Shown here: positions 26,331-35,306 of the stretch, in pieces
Layout: every line of letters begins with the position of its first letter
How positions within the stretch are numbered: position 1 is the stretch's first letter
Source of the DNA: Haloferax elongans ATCC BAA-1513
GTDB taxonomy: Archaea; Halobacteriota; Halobacteria; Halobacteriales; Haloferacaceae
Assembly (NCBI RefSeq): GCF_000336755.1
Contig: NZ_AOLK01000011.1
Location: forward strand, 389,440-453,439
Direction of reading: 5' to 3'
DNA: 64,000 nt
Notes under the pieces: generated by a model
Told to the model about the DNA's origin: nothing
The model's input: the letters and a program-made list of their open reading frames with translations, nothing else
Database searches by the model: none
Position numbers and translations under genes: made by a program

Positions 26331-27287
26331 ATGATTACCTTGGGAACGGCGAGCGCGGCCCCCGGGGAGATTGACGTGGGCCGTCTCGAGGTGGGTGAAT
26401 CGCGCGACGGCGCGACTGTCGGCCTGCCCGTCGCCGTCATCAACGGCGCGTCTCCCGGAAAGACGCTCTACATGCAGGCAGCCTCCGACGGCGACGAACT
26501 CAACGGGGTCGGCGTCATCCAGCGGGTCGTCCCGCAACTCGACCCGGCCGAACTCTCGGGGACGATTCTCGTCGTCGGCATCGTCAACTACCACGCGTTT
26601 CAGGTGGCACAACACCGGAACCCAATCGACGACACGAAGATGAACCGGGCGTATCCCGGCGACGAGCGCGGCACCTCCTCAGAGCGCATCGCCGCGGCGA
26701 CGTTCGAGGCCGCCCAGCGCGCCGATCTCATCTTGGACCTCCATCAGGGGTCGACGAGTCGGATGATAAACGAGGTCCGGGTACGCTGTGGCCGTCACCA
26801 CCGCATGCACGCCAAGTGCCTGCGACTCGCCAAGACGTTCGGCTGCGGCTACGTCCTCGACCAGAAAGGCCCCGACGGACAACTCGCCCGCGCCGGTCCC
26901 GACGCCGGAATCCCGACTATCGACCCCGAACTCGGCGGCTGTGTCGGCTGGGACGAAGAGAGCATCCAGAAGGGCGTCAGCGGCGTCTACAACGTCCTCC
27001 ACGAGTACGGCTTCCTCGACGGCGACGTCGAACTCGAAGCCCAGACCCGCGCTCGTGGTTTCGACCAGTACGGGTCGCCCGCTGGCGGTGTCGTTCGGTT
27101 CAAACAGGAACTCGGAAACGAAGTCTCCGCTGGCGACGTTCTCTTCGAAGTGACAGACGTGTTCGGGCAACTCAAGGCCCGCGTCACGGCCGACCACGCT
27201 GGAATCTTCTGGCGCTCGCGCCGACTCCCGCAGGTCGCGACCGGCGAATACGTCTGTTCTGTGGGTATCAACACCGACACCTACTGA
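26331..27287 (+). CDS. Succinylglutamate desuccinylase/aspartoacylase family protein (M14-like)
   Basis: A 318-residue zinc carboxypeptidase-fold protein. LDLHQGS (His138) and the NRAYPGD loop are family motifs and the C-terminal beta domain (GGVVRFKQELGNEVSAGDVLFEVTD) is typical. The first metal motif, usually HGxE, reads D53-G-D-E56: the zinc-binding His seems replaced by Asp. Known relatives deacylate N-acyl amino acids. The TATA CCCTAAAGG (26298-26306) gives a leaderless ATG at 26331. Threonine synthase follows after three bases, so the two form an operon. Confidence 0.85.
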   Translation: MITLGTASAAPGEIDVGRLEVGESRDGATVGLPVAVINGASPGKTLYMQAASDGDELNGVGVIQRVVPQLDPAELSGTILVVGIVNYHAFQVAQHRNPIDDTKMNRAYPGDERGTSSERIAAATFEAAQRADLILDLHQGSTSRMINEVRVRCGRHHRMHAKCLRLAKTFGCGYVLDQKGPDGQLARAGPDAGIPTIDPELGGCVGWDEESIQKGVSGVYNVLHEYGFLDGDVELEAQTRARGFDQYGSPAGGVVRFKQELGNEVSAGDVLFEVTDVFGQLKARVTADHAGIFWRSRRLPQVATGEYVCSVGINTDTY

Positions 27288-27290
27288 CCA

Positions 27291-28391
27291 ATGTCTGCAC
27301 ACTCACTCCCTGCTCACCTCCGTCTCGCGTGCCCCACCTGTGACTCGACGTACGACGAGTGGCGCTGGCGCTGCACCTGCGGTGCGCCGCTCGACTTCGC
27401 CACCACGCCGTCCCCGAACGCGGCGACTCCCGACGACGCCGACCTCGACTACCGAAACGGCCTCTGGGCGTTCGACGAGTTCCTCCCGACCGACCCACGC
27501 GCCAGCCTCGGCGAAGGGATGACACCGCTCGTCGATGCCCCGGAGTGGAACGCCTCGTTCAAACTCGAATACGTCTTCCCGACCGGGTCGTTCAAGGACC
27601 GCGGCGCGACGACGATGCTCTCGCTTGCGGCCGAACTGGGCATCGACCGCGTCGTCGAAGACTCCTCGGGGAACGCCGGGGCCGCCGTCGCGACCTTCGC
27701 CGCCCGCGCGGGCATCGAGGCGGAGATTTACGTCCCGGCGTCGGTCAAGCCCTCGAAACTCAAGGCTATCGAACGCGCCGGTGCGAAACCGATTCGCGTC
27801 GAAGGAACTCGACAGGACGTGACCGACGCCTGCGTCGAGGCGGTCGAAACCGGCGACGCGTGGTACGCGAGCCACGCGTGGAACCCGGCGTTCTTCGCAG
27901 GTACGGCCACCGTCGCCTACGAAATCGCTGCCCAGCGCGACTGGGACGTTCCCGACGCTATCGTCACCCCGCTCGGTCACGGCACGCTCTTCCTCGGCGC
28001 GTACCGCGGCTTCCGCGCACTCCGCGACGCCGGATGGATAGACCGCATTCCGAGACTGTACGGCGCACAGGCTGCCGGATACGCACCTATCGCCGATGCG
28101 CGACACCACACGCCGGACGAAACCAACGACGTGGCCGACGGCATCCAAATCGAGAACCCCGTTCGCGTGACGGAGATTCACGAGGCGCTCGACGAGACCG
28201 GCGGCGACGCGGTTGCGCTCTCGGCCGACGCGGTCGAAGACGAACTCGACAGACTCCACCGCCATGGGTTCTACACTGAACCGACCTGCGCCGTCGCGCC
28301 CGCGGCACTCCGCGAACTTCGGACGATGGGCGAAATCGACGCCGAAGACGACGTGGTCGTCCCACTGACGGGAAGCGGCCTCAAATCGTAG
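27291..28391 (+). CDS. thrC: Threonine synthase family PLP enzyme
   Basis: A 366-residue fold type II PLP enzyme. The N-terminus has a zinc-ribbon-like segment (CPTCDSTYDEWRWRCTCG), followed by SLGEGMTPLVDAPEW, the Schiff-base lysine in PTGSFKDRGA, the phosphate-binding EDSSGNAGAA and the late LTGSGLKS, all of threonine synthase type. It converts O-phosphohomoserine to threonine. Haloarchaea often have several thrC-like paralogues, so this may be a specialised copy; its coupling to an amidohydrolase-like gene (start 3 bp after that stop) supports a side role in amino-acid metabolism. Confidence 0.88.
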   Translation: MSAHSLPAHLRLACPTCDSTYDEWRWRCTCGAPLDFATTPSPNAATPDDADLDYRNGLWAFDEFLPTDPRASLGEGMTPLVDAPEWNASFKLEYVFPTGSFKDRGATTMLSLAAELGIDRVVEDSSGNAGAAVATFAARAGIEAEIYVPASVKPSKLKAIERAGAKPIRVEGTRQDVTDACVEAVETGDAWYASHAWNPAFFAGTATVAYEIAAQRDWDVPDAIVTPLGHGTLFLGAYRGFRALRDAGWIDRIPRLYGAQAAGYAPIADARHHTPDETNDVADGIQIENPVRVTEIHEALDETGGDAVALSADAVEDELDRLHRHGFYTEPTCAVAPAALRELRTMGEIDAEDDVVVPLTGSGLKS

Positions 28392-28439
28392 CGCGGACGC
28401 TCCCCAGAGTCACGGCCGGGTGTCGTTCCGAAGAAATAG

Positions 28440-28715
28440 TTACTGCATCCGGGGTTCGACCGGATTCTCGGCCTCCGTCTTCATCTCACCTTCGTAGGTG
28501 TTGAAGCCGAGCGCGTCGTTGAGCGGGCACTTCTGAGTGATTGCAGTCGTCGCCAGCACCGCACCGACGACGAGCGCCACGCCTGCGATGACGAGTCCGA
28601 GCGTCCCCGCAGCGATGGTCAGGAACCCCGCGAGCGCCGCGGCACCGACGATGATGAGCACCGGTCCGAGGATGGCGCGAGCAATTCTATCGTATCCACC
28701 GACGTTTTTCTCCAT
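28440..28715 (-). CDS. YgaP-type/DUF2892 membrane protein
   Basis: A 91-residue protein with the DUF2892 start EKNVGGYDRIARAILG, two membrane helices (PVLIIVGAAALAGFLTIAA and LGLVIAGVALVVGAVLATTAI) and the CPLNDALG motif just after the second helix, where a conserved Cys-Pro sits in family members. The C-terminal tail is polar. The family is often fused to rhodanese domains in bacteria; here it is free-standing. Function unknown. Confidence 0.85.
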   Translation of the reverse strand: MEKNVGGYDRIARAILGPVLIIVGAAALAGFLTIAAGTLGLVIAGVALVVGAVLATTAITQKCPLNDALGFNTYEGEMKTEAENPVEPRMQ

Positions 28716-28827
28716 GGTTTGTCACCGTGTGAGAGTATGGGTTGCACGGCAATAGCGACCGACGAAGGTTCCCGGAAGTGGGGAATCGTGACTATCACTC
28801 GGCTGGATATGTCGTAGCAACAGCCGT

Positions 28828-29562
28828 TCAGTTGTGGCCGCCCCAGTCAATCCACTCTTGCTCCCAGCCGCTCCCGGCGTGCCAGCCGCGGCCCTCGTAC
28901 TCAGGGTCTTCGCGTTTCGTCCGGTTTCGGACGACACCGCCTGTCTGCTCGCCATCGACGAGGAGTGGTTTGAACTGCAGTGGGCCGAACGTCTCGACGA
29001 CTTCGCCACCTTCGATGGCGACGAGTGTCTGGTCGGTCGTGCCTTTCGGCATAACGAGTCGCCCGTCGGCCGCGAGTTGCGAGCGCAGTCGTCGCGGCGG
29101 TCGAACGGCCGAGGCTTCGACGAGAATCCGGTCGTAGGGGGCGTACTCCGGGAGGCCGTCGGCCCCGTCGCGGCAGTCGACGAGGACGGCATCGTAGCCC
29201 GCGTGCTGGAGATTCGTCCGCGCCTCGTAGACGAGCGAGCGGGTGATATCGACGGCGTGGACGTGCGCGTCGCCGACGATTTCCGCGAGAACGGCCGCGG
29301 TGTAGCCGACGCCCGCGCCGACCACGAGCACGTCGTCTTCGGGTTCGGCGGCGAGCGCGTTCAGGAGGCGTGCGACGGTGGTGGGTGCGAGAATCGTCGT
29401 GTTCGTCTTCCGGTGTGCCGTCGGCTTGTTTTGGTACGGCGAGTCGGTGACGAACTCGTGGCGCGGGACGTTTCGCATGGCGAGGTCCACGGCCTCGTCG
29501 AACTGGTCGAGCGAGTGCTCTAACCCGTCGACCATGTCCTCGCGCAGCACCGAGTGGTCCAT
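28828..29562 (-). CDS. pcm: Protein-L-isoaspartate O-methyltransferase family protein
   Basis: A 244-residue SAM methyltransferase: R-x-x-F-V type start (VPRHEFVTDSPYQNKPTAHRKTNTTILAPTTVARLLNAL), the glycine-rich motif I VLVVGAGVGYTAAVLAEI (near residue 100), the acidic VHAVDITRSL and the late PYDRILVEASAVRPPRRLRSQLAADGRLVMP. These enzymes tag damaged isoaspartyl residues for repair. The family's usual S-capping motif is altered (AHRKTNTT), so a diverged substrate is possible. The predicted TATA (TGATTAGGG) overlaps the stop codon of the upstream methyltransferase gene (same strand, 21 bp gap). Confidence 0.85.
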   Translation of the reverse strand: MDHSVLREDMVDGLEHSLDQFDEAVDLAMRNVPRHEFVTDSPYQNKPTAHRKTNTTILAPTTVARLLNALAAEPEDDVLVVGAGVGYTAAVLAEIVGDAHVHAVDITRSLVYEARTNLQHAGYDAVLVDCRDGADGLPEYAPYDRILVEASAVRPPRRLRSQLAADGRLVMPKGTTDQTLVAIEGGEVVETFGPLQFKPLLVDGEQTGGVVRNRTKREDPEYEGRGWHAGSGWEQEWIDWGGHN

Positions 29563-29583
29563 ACAAAGTCTCGGCGGTCGCCC

Positions 29584-30522
29584 CTAATCAACCGCACGCT
29601 CGGCCACGACCGCCTGCAAGTCGGTTCCGGGCACGTCTTGGACTGTCTGTCGGGCGAATCCGACCGATTCGACCCACGACCGGACCGCTGACTCGTCGTG
29701 GAGGTCGCCGTGGCCGAGTGCGAGCGCGTCGACCGCTGCTTGCGTCGTCGCGTCGGTCGAACACCGACCGTGGAGTGCATCGACGAACACTGCCGTCCCG
29801 CCCGGTTCGAGGGCGTCGTGCGCGGCGGCGACTATCTCGGCCGCCTCGTCTGCGTCGCGTCCGGCGAACGCGTCGCCGACGAAGACGAGGTCGAAATTCG
29901 CTACGGGCGGGTCCGTGGGGTCGCCCGCGACGAGTTCGGCACCGCCCCGAGAGAGGAGGGGTCGAACGACTTCGACCGTCTCCGGTGTGTCGACAAAGGT
30001 CACGTCACGGCCGCGTGCGAGGAACTCGCGGGTGAAGGTACCCGATGCACCTGCGAGGTCGAGAACGCGAGTCGCGTCCGGTGCCGCACGAACAGCGGCG
30101 GTCACGCACGCGCGAACGACTGTGTCGTCTGTCGCGTCGTGTGCGCCGAGGCGGTTTCGCGTCCACTCCTCGGGCAGTGCCGGTGGCTCGCCGCGCTCCA
30201 TCGTCTCTGGGAGGTCAGTGTAGAGTGAGAATCTGTCGAGCGCGTTCGGAAGGCGGCCGATAGACCGAACGTCGCGCTTTGCGAGAAAGCCGAGCGCGCG
30301 GTTCGTAATCTCGTACTCGTCGCCGACGCGCTTGATAAAGCCCATCGACGCGAGCGCTTCGACTGTGATTCGGGCCGCGCGGCGGTCGATACCGGCTGTC
30401 TCGGCGACGGCTTCGACAGTCCCGGCGTTGGTCGTCAGCGCGTCGATGACGCCGCTCTCGCGGGCGGCCCAGAGGAGCGCAAGCGATTCGACCGAGAAAC
30501 GCGACCGGTCGCGGGTAGGCAT
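29584..30522 (-). CDS. SAM-dependent methyltransferase with N-terminal winged-helix dimerisation domain
   Basis: A 312-residue protein. Residues 1-85 form a winged helix as in plant-type O-methyltransferases (LALLWAARESGVIDALTTNAGTVEAVAETAGIDRRAARITVEALASMGFIKRVGDEYEITN). The Rossmann methyltransferase domain follows (ATRVLDLAGASGTFTREFL near residue 160, then VTFVDTPE, LVFVGDAFAG). Substrate unknown. It is followed 21 bp later by pcm on the same strand and likely shares transcription with it. Confidence 0.85.
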   Translation of the reverse strand: MPTRDRSRFSVESLALLWAARESGVIDALTTNAGTVEAVAETAGIDRRAARITVEALASMGFIKRVGDEYEITNRALGFLAKRDVRSIGRLPNALDRFSLYTDLPETMERGEPPALPEEWTRNRLGAHDATDDTVVRACVTAAVRAAPDATRVLDLAGASGTFTREFLARGRDVTFVDTPETVEVVRPLLSRGGAELVAGDPTDPPVANFDLVFVGDAFAGRDADEAAEIVAAAHDALEPGGTAVFVDALHGRCSTDATTQAAVDALALGHGDLHDESAVRSWVESVGFARQTVQDVPGTDLQAVVAERAVD

Positions 30523-30594
30523 ATCCGCACCGACGAGGTGCGAGAAGTTAGGTGATTTCGTGTTCCGCAGACGGGCGTCGCTGGTGTCGCCGTC

Positions 30595-31251
30595 TTACCA
30601 GGCGGACCACGCGGTCGAGGTCTGGTCCCGCGCGTAGACGCGCTTTGCGTCTTTCGCGTACACCATGTCGCCGGGGTGGTCGAGTTTGCCGTGGCGGTAT
30701 TCGGGGGCGTCTTCACGGACGACCAGCCCTTCGATTTCCACTTCTTCGTCGCCGAAGGACTCGGTCTCGCCGACGACGAACTCGTAGTCGCCGGGGACGT
30801 TGACGGTGATACTCCGGGTGTCCTCGCGCTTGCCGTCCTTCGGGTGGACGGTCACGTTGACGGCGACGTTGTCGACCACGCGGGTCCAGACGGTCTTTAC
30901 GTCCTTGACCTGCGCTTCCTCGGTGCGCTCTTCGGGGCCGACTTCGATGCCCGTGATGCGCACGAGTTGAATCGCTTCGGGAGTGTCGACGATGAACTCC
31001 TCGCCTTTCGCAATCTCGGCCTCGGCGGGCGCGGAGACCTTCGTCGAGACGGACGACCCGTCCTGCGAGACGACGACGTTCATGTCGATTTCGTTCGGGA
31101 CTTCGATTTTCTCTTTGTGGACGTGGCCGCACTCGGTACAGCGGACGGTCGAGTGACCGCCGGGCTTCAGCACCTCGTGGACGGTGGGTTCGTCGGGCGA
31201 GCACGTCGGACAGGAGAGAGGGACGCGCTCACCGGCGTCGGGTAGGCTCAT
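30595..31251 (-). CDS. HVO_0476-family zinc finger protein
   Basis: A 218-residue protein with an N-terminal four-Cys zinc ribbon (LSCPTCSPDEPTVHEVLKPGGHSTVRCTECGHVH, C14-C17 and C40-C43), followed by a beta-rich region with repeated strands (EEFIVDTPEAIQLVRITGIEV, VAVNVTVHPKDG, SITVNVPGDYEFVVGETESFGDEEVEIEGLVV). It matches the haloarchaeal family named after HVO_0476, of unknown function; the ribbon plus HVHKEKIEV strand recalls translation- or transcription-associated ribbons. The leaderless start at 31251 is supported by TATA CTTTTTACGG (about 31275-31284, minus strand). Confidence 0.88.
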   Translation of the reverse strand: MSLPDAGERVPLSCPTCSPDEPTVHEVLKPGGHSTVRCTECGHVHKEKIEVPNEIDMNVVVSQDGSSVSTKVSAPAEAEIAKGEEFIVDTPEAIQLVRITGIEVGPEERTEEAQVKDVKTVWTRVVDNVAVNVTVHPKDGKREDTRSITVNVPGDYEFVVGETESFGDEEVEIEGLVVREDAPEYRHGKLDHPGDMVYAKDAKRVYARDQTSTAWSAW

Positions 31252-31427
31252 AGAGGGTGTTACCCCATCAGGCCGTAAAAAGCCGCCTTTCTCCTCGTGC
31301 GCGTGGGAGTCGATGGCGAGGAGTGGGTGGTGGTGCTGGTGAGGAGTGGGCGGGCGCTGATGCTTGAGGTGGGAACCAGATGGTCGCGGCCGGTTCGTTT
31401 TTGTATTGGATATCCAACTATTCTGCC

Positions 31428-32717
31428 ATGCCCTCCCCATTTCGTCGCCAGTTCCTCGCCACTCTCGGTGCTGCCGGTCTTGCGTCGACTGCTGGATGTG
31501 TGACCTACGACCGTCCGTCTCACGAGGGACGCTGGCCGCCTGAGCCGAACAGGTACGTCACCGACGTTTCTGGACCGGGGTCGGATGCCTACATCGCGTG
31601 GTCTCGGGAGATGCGGGACGCGTCCCCACCGACGATGCCTGTCGTCGCCGACGGCACGGTCTACCATCTCGATTCTCGCGAGGCACGACGTGAGAAGACC
31701 GGTGGAACGTGGCTCTCCGCATTCGACGCCAAAACCGGCGAGACGCAGTGGGTGACGCGTCTATGGGAGACAGACGAGTTCTACTATTTCTACCATCAGG
31801 GGCCGCCGGTCTTCGATGGCGACCGACTGTTCACCCAGACACACGACGGCGTCAAGGCCGTCTCGACCGATGGCGAACTCCTGTGGACGTTCCAGAACCT
31901 CGGCCCACACCAACCGCTGCCAGACCACGCATCACCGGTCGTCACTGACGACCTCGTCGTTGCTGGTTCGTACGGGACTGACGATAGTGGCCGCCCCGAG
32001 GTGTTGTACGGAATCGACCACCAGACCGGCGAACGCGTCTGGAAACGGACGTTAGAGAACTTCGATGGGATTCTCTGGCGACTCACACTCGATGGCGACA
32101 CGTGCTACGCACCGCTCTCCAGCGATGGTCGTGTCCTCGCGCTCGACGCGACGACTGGTGAGGTGATTGAAACGTACGACGCTGGCCCTATTGGGGCAGT
32201 CACCGTCTCTGATAACCAACTACTCGTCCTTTCCGAACACGGGCCGGAGGAACGGTTGTACTCGTTCGATATCGACACTGGAACCCAACAGTGGAGTGTC
32301 GACCTCAACGCCGGGGTGCTCGAAGGAACCATTGTCACGGACGGAACACGGGTCTATCACAACGAATTCCAGTATCTCGTCGCACGTCGACTCGACACCG
32401 GCGAGGAGGTTTGGAGAGTCGGTGGCACAGACGACCGCTATATTCATCAGTCGACACCCGTTATCGCCGCCGACAAACTCTACGTCAGCGCGTATCGTTC
32501 CCTCGGCGAAAACGAAGGCGACGGGACATTTTTCCTCGTTCTCGACCCCGAGACGGGAACTGAACTCGGACGGGTAATTCCGTGGAACGATGTCGTACCT
32601 AACATGTCGACTCCGGCAGTCGCCGACGGCGCGCTCTACCTCTCTCACAGCTACGACAAACTCGTCTGTCTCGAAGACTGCGCAGCAGGCGCATTCAGTC
32701 ACTGCTTACTCGGCTAA
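31428..32717 (+). CDS. Tat-exported lipoprotein with PQQ-type beta-propeller, copy 1
   Basis: A 429-residue protein. PFRRQFLATLGAAGLASTAGC is a twin-arginine signal with lipobox Cys24. The rest consists of repeated strands with W-x-x-x-L and ALDATTGE/SFDIDTGTQQWSVDL/RLDTGEEVWRV motifs, the PQQ-enzyme/BamB-like eight-bladed propeller. It probably sits on the outer membrane face as a binding or scaffold protein; no catalytic residues for alcohol oxidation are evident. TATA at about 31397-31404 places a leaderless start at 31428. The paralogue at 32799 follows directly. Confidence 0.88.
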   Translation: MPSPFRRQFLATLGAAGLASTAGCVTYDRPSHEGRWPPEPNRYVTDVSGPGSDAYIAWSREMRDASPPTMPVVADGTVYHLDSREARREKTGGTWLSAFDAKTGETQWVTRLWETDEFYYFYHQGPPVFDGDRLFTQTHDGVKAVSTDGELLWTFQNLGPHQPLPDHASPVVTDDLVVAGSYGTDDSGRPEVLYGIDHQTGERVWKRTLENFDGILWRLTLDGDTCYAPLSSDGRVLALDATTGEVIETYDAGPIGAVTVSDNQLLVLSEHGPEERLYSFDIDTGTQQWSVDLNAGVLEGTIVTDGTRVYHNEFQYLVARRLDTGEEVWRVGGTDDRYIHQSTPVIAADKLYVSAYRSLGENEGDGTFFLVLDPETGTELGRVIPWNDVVPNMSTPAVADGALYLSHSYDKLVCLEDCAAGAFSHCLLG

Positions 32718-32798
32718 CCCAGATAGCCGACGCCCGCACACTCTGCCCGGCTATTCGACGTTCGACGCTTTTCCCGCCGCGGAGCCTATTTCTAGGTT

Positions 32799-34070
32799 GT
32801 GTCTCACGCGACCCGTCGCCAGTTCCTCGCCGCCTTCGGTGCATCCGCACTCTCGGCGACCGCCGGGTGTGTCTCCGGCAGCGGGGCGACCTACGAGGGC
32901 ACGTGGTCGCGGCCCGGATTCGACGACGCCCGGACCGGGTTCGCGCCCGCTTCGGGACCCACTGGCCCCCTCACTGTCGCGTGGCGCGCGGACGTATTCG
33001 ACGGGTATCCGACGACCTCACCGGTCGTCGCCGACGGAGTGGTCTACTACCACCACACACGCGGCGGGAGGGGACACCCTCACGAGTCGGTCGTCTCCGC
33101 GTTCGACGCCGCGGCTGGCACGGAGCGCTGGCGAACTATCGTTTCGGTGGCCGACGACGACGAACTCGCGTACCACCACGACTCGCTGGTCGTCGCCGAC
33201 CGTCTCTATCTTCGGACGCTCGAAGCCCTCTACGCGCTCTCGCTCGACGGCGACCGCCTGTGGCGACACCCCATTCCGACGACTGCACAGCCGTATCCGA
33301 TTGTAGCTCCGCCGGTCGTCGCCGACGGAGTGGCGGTCACAGCCACCTACGGAGAGCGAACGCCGCCGATTGGCGTTGCCGCAGTCGACGCCGAGACCGG
33401 GACCCCACGGTGGCGCGTCGGGTTCAACTCCCGGCAGATACCGTGGACGCTCGCGGCCAGCGAGGGAATAGTCTACGTCCCGTTCTTCGAGGGTAACGCG
33501 GGGGTCGTCGCACTCGACCTTCAGTCCGGTGGGCGCGAGTGGTCCGTTTCGCTCCCGGTCGAAGGCCCCGTGACGGTCGCGGGCGACACGCTACTCATCC
33601 CGCTCGACGGCGACCCCGAAGCTATCGCCGCAGTCGACCGCCGAACCGGAGCGGTTCGCTGGCGAGCGTCGGGCGTCCGACACACCGAGGCTGGTGTCGC
33701 CGTCGCTGGCGACCGCGTCTACTACTGCGCCGACCGAATGCTGCTCGCGCGTCGCTTCGACACCGGCGACCTCGTTTGGTCATTCGGCCCCACTCCCCGC
33801 GTCTCGCTCGGTTGGACGCCGGTCGTCGCCGGGAACGTCGTCTATGCCCTCGCAGAGCATCGCGCCGAAAACGGCCGCCCGAACTATCTCTACGCGTTGG
33901 ATGCAGCCTCTGGGCGGGTCCGTGGGTCGGGGCGAGTCTCACGCTCCGCGACCGTGTCTGGGCTCGCAGTCGTCGACGGCGCGGGCTACGTCGGACTCGG
34001 GAGCGGCGAACTCCTGTGTCTCGAAGCCTGCGATGTCTCGGTCCTCGGGCGCTGTGTTAGGAACGGATAA
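32799..34070 (+). CDS. Tat-exported lipoprotein with PQQ-type beta-propeller, copy 2
   Basis: A 423-residue paralogue of the preceding gene: Tat motif TRRQFLAAFGASALSATAGC with lipobox Cys23, followed by propeller blades (SAFDAAAGTERWRTI, AVDAETGTPRWRV, ALDLQSGGREWSV, AVDRRTGAVRWRA, RFDTGDLVWSF, ALDAASGRVRGSG). Both copies end with a short segment containing two cysteines (LCLEACDVSVLGRCV), which may form a disulfide. The GTG start at 32799 is supported by TATA GCTTTTCCC (32767-32774). This copy is markedly richer in GC and Arg than copy 1, so the duplication is old. Confidence 0.88.
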   Translation: MSHATRRQFLAAFGASALSATAGCVSGSGATYEGTWSRPGFDDARTGFAPASGPTGPLTVAWRADVFDGYPTTSPVVADGVVYYHHTRGGRGHPHESVVSAFDAAAGTERWRTIVSVADDDELAYHHDSLVVADRLYLRTLEALYALSLDGDRLWRHPIPTTAQPYPIVAPPVVADGVAVTATYGERTPPIGVAAVDAETGTPRWRVGFNSRQIPWTLAASEGIVYVPFFEGNAGVVALDLQSGGREWSVSLPVEGPVTVAGDTLLIPLDGDPEAIAAVDRRTGAVRWRASGVRHTEAGVAVAGDRVYYCADRMLLARRFDTGDLVWSFGPTPRVSLGWTPVVAGNVVYALAEHRAENGRPNYLYALDAASGRVRGSGRVSRSATVSGLAVVDGAGYVGLGSGELLCLEACDVSVLGRCVRNG

Positions 34071-34133
34071 AACAGGAGTCAGCGCGGCTTGTCAGGGTTC
34101 GGAGCGGGGGTAAGTCGGACCCAGTGCGGCGTT

Positions 34134-35093
34134 TCAGGGCTGCGGCAGGTCCACTTCTTCGCCGTCGGCGTAGACTGTCGGGTCGCGGACGATACCGTCG
34201 AGGTGGAGCGGTGCGTCAGTGTCGCCGCCGATGCCCGCGTCGTCGCCGATGGCGATGTGGATGGTTCCGGCGGCCTTCTCGTCGAGGAGGACCGAGCCCA
34301 CGAGGTCGGTCACGCCGACGTTGGTCCCGATGCCGATTTCGGCGAGGTTGTACGCGTCTTGTCCGACTTCCTCGGCGGCCTCCTCGACCTGCTCGCGGAT
34401 GTCGTCGTCCGAGATGTGAGTGACGTAGCCGTCTTCGACCTCGAAGCTGAGTTCCTGACCCTCGTCGAGGAGGCCGTGGGGCATCATCGTCCCGTCTACG
34501 ACGAAGGTCCCGGTCGCGGACTCGGGACTGAGGAAAATCTCGCCCGCGGGGAGGTTCGAGAACGACCCGGACTCGGCGATAGAGCCGGTGTCGGCGAGCC
34601 ATTCGCGGTCACCGCGGACGAAGGTGATATCCGTTCCCTTCTCGGTGGTGACGCGCACCTCGTCGGCGTCGCCGACGGCGTCGAGCATCTCCTTACTGTG
34701 GTCGTAAATCGCGTCGTAGTCGGCGTCGAGACCCGTGACGAACACCTCTTCTGTGATTCCAGGAAGGGTCGCACCGCGGGCACCGGCCTCGCAGGCGTCA
34801 CCGCGTGCGCGGGTGTGACTGAGGCTCTTCGTCGTTGGCGCGAGGAAGGCGTCGGCGTCGGCCATCGCCGCCGCGACTGGGGCAGGTGGTTCCTCACCGT
34901 GCTGGTTCCCCGGCGGGTAGCGGATGATAGCGGCGTCGTCGGTCACTTCGCTTGCGACTTCGTAGAGAGCCTCGCCGATGCGCTGGCGCGTGTCGTCGGT
35001 GACGACGACGAGCGATTCGTCGGCTTGCAGGTCGAGACACTGGTGGACCGCCGTCTCGCTGGCGGCGCGGAGGTCGGAGTCGTCGATTGCCAT
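34134..35093 (-). CDS. M29-type (thermophilic) aminopeptidase
   Basis: A 319-residue protein of the COG2309 aminopeptidase family. Typical stretches are VVTDDTRQRIGEALYEVAS near the N-terminus, the central THISDDDIREQ and LAEIGIGTNVGVTDLVGSVLLDEKAAGTIHIAIGDDAGIGGDTDAPLHLDGIVRDPTVYADG, which contains metal ligands (Glu, His, Asp) in the C-terminal domain. It would trim N-terminal residues from peptides in the cytoplasm. The ATG at 35093 is supported by a TATA-like CCTAACC about 28 bp upstream; the frame upstream is not family-like. Confidence 0.88.
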   Translation of the reverse strand: MAIDDSDLRAASETAVHQCLDLQADESLVVVTDDTRQRIGEALYEVASEVTDDAAIIRYPPGNQHGEEPPAPVAAAMADADAFLAPTTKSLSHTRARGDACEAGARGATLPGITEEVFVTGLDADYDAIYDHSKEMLDAVGDADEVRVTTEKGTDITFVRGDREWLADTGSIAESGSFSNLPAGEIFLSPESATGTFVVDGTMMPHGLLDEGQELSFEVEDGYVTHISDDDIREQVEEAAEEVGQDAYNLAEIGIGTNVGVTDLVGSVLLDEKAAGTIHIAIGDDAGIGGDTDAPLHLDGIVRDPTVYADGEEVDLPQP

Positions 35094-35306
35094 GGTCGAA
35101 CGTGTGATAGCGGTCCGGTTAGGCGTTCCCATCCGTGAGTCAACTGTGGGTTCGTTTCTGCTCGCCACCATGCGGTCGGCGAATTTTGCCAGTCAATCAC
35201 CTCGACATTCTCGCCGGGAGTTGTCCAACGACTCACTCACATTGGAGTTAATTTCTACTCACTAACCATCGAAATAACTATGGTCGGCTACGGCCGTGTT
35301 TCAGCC

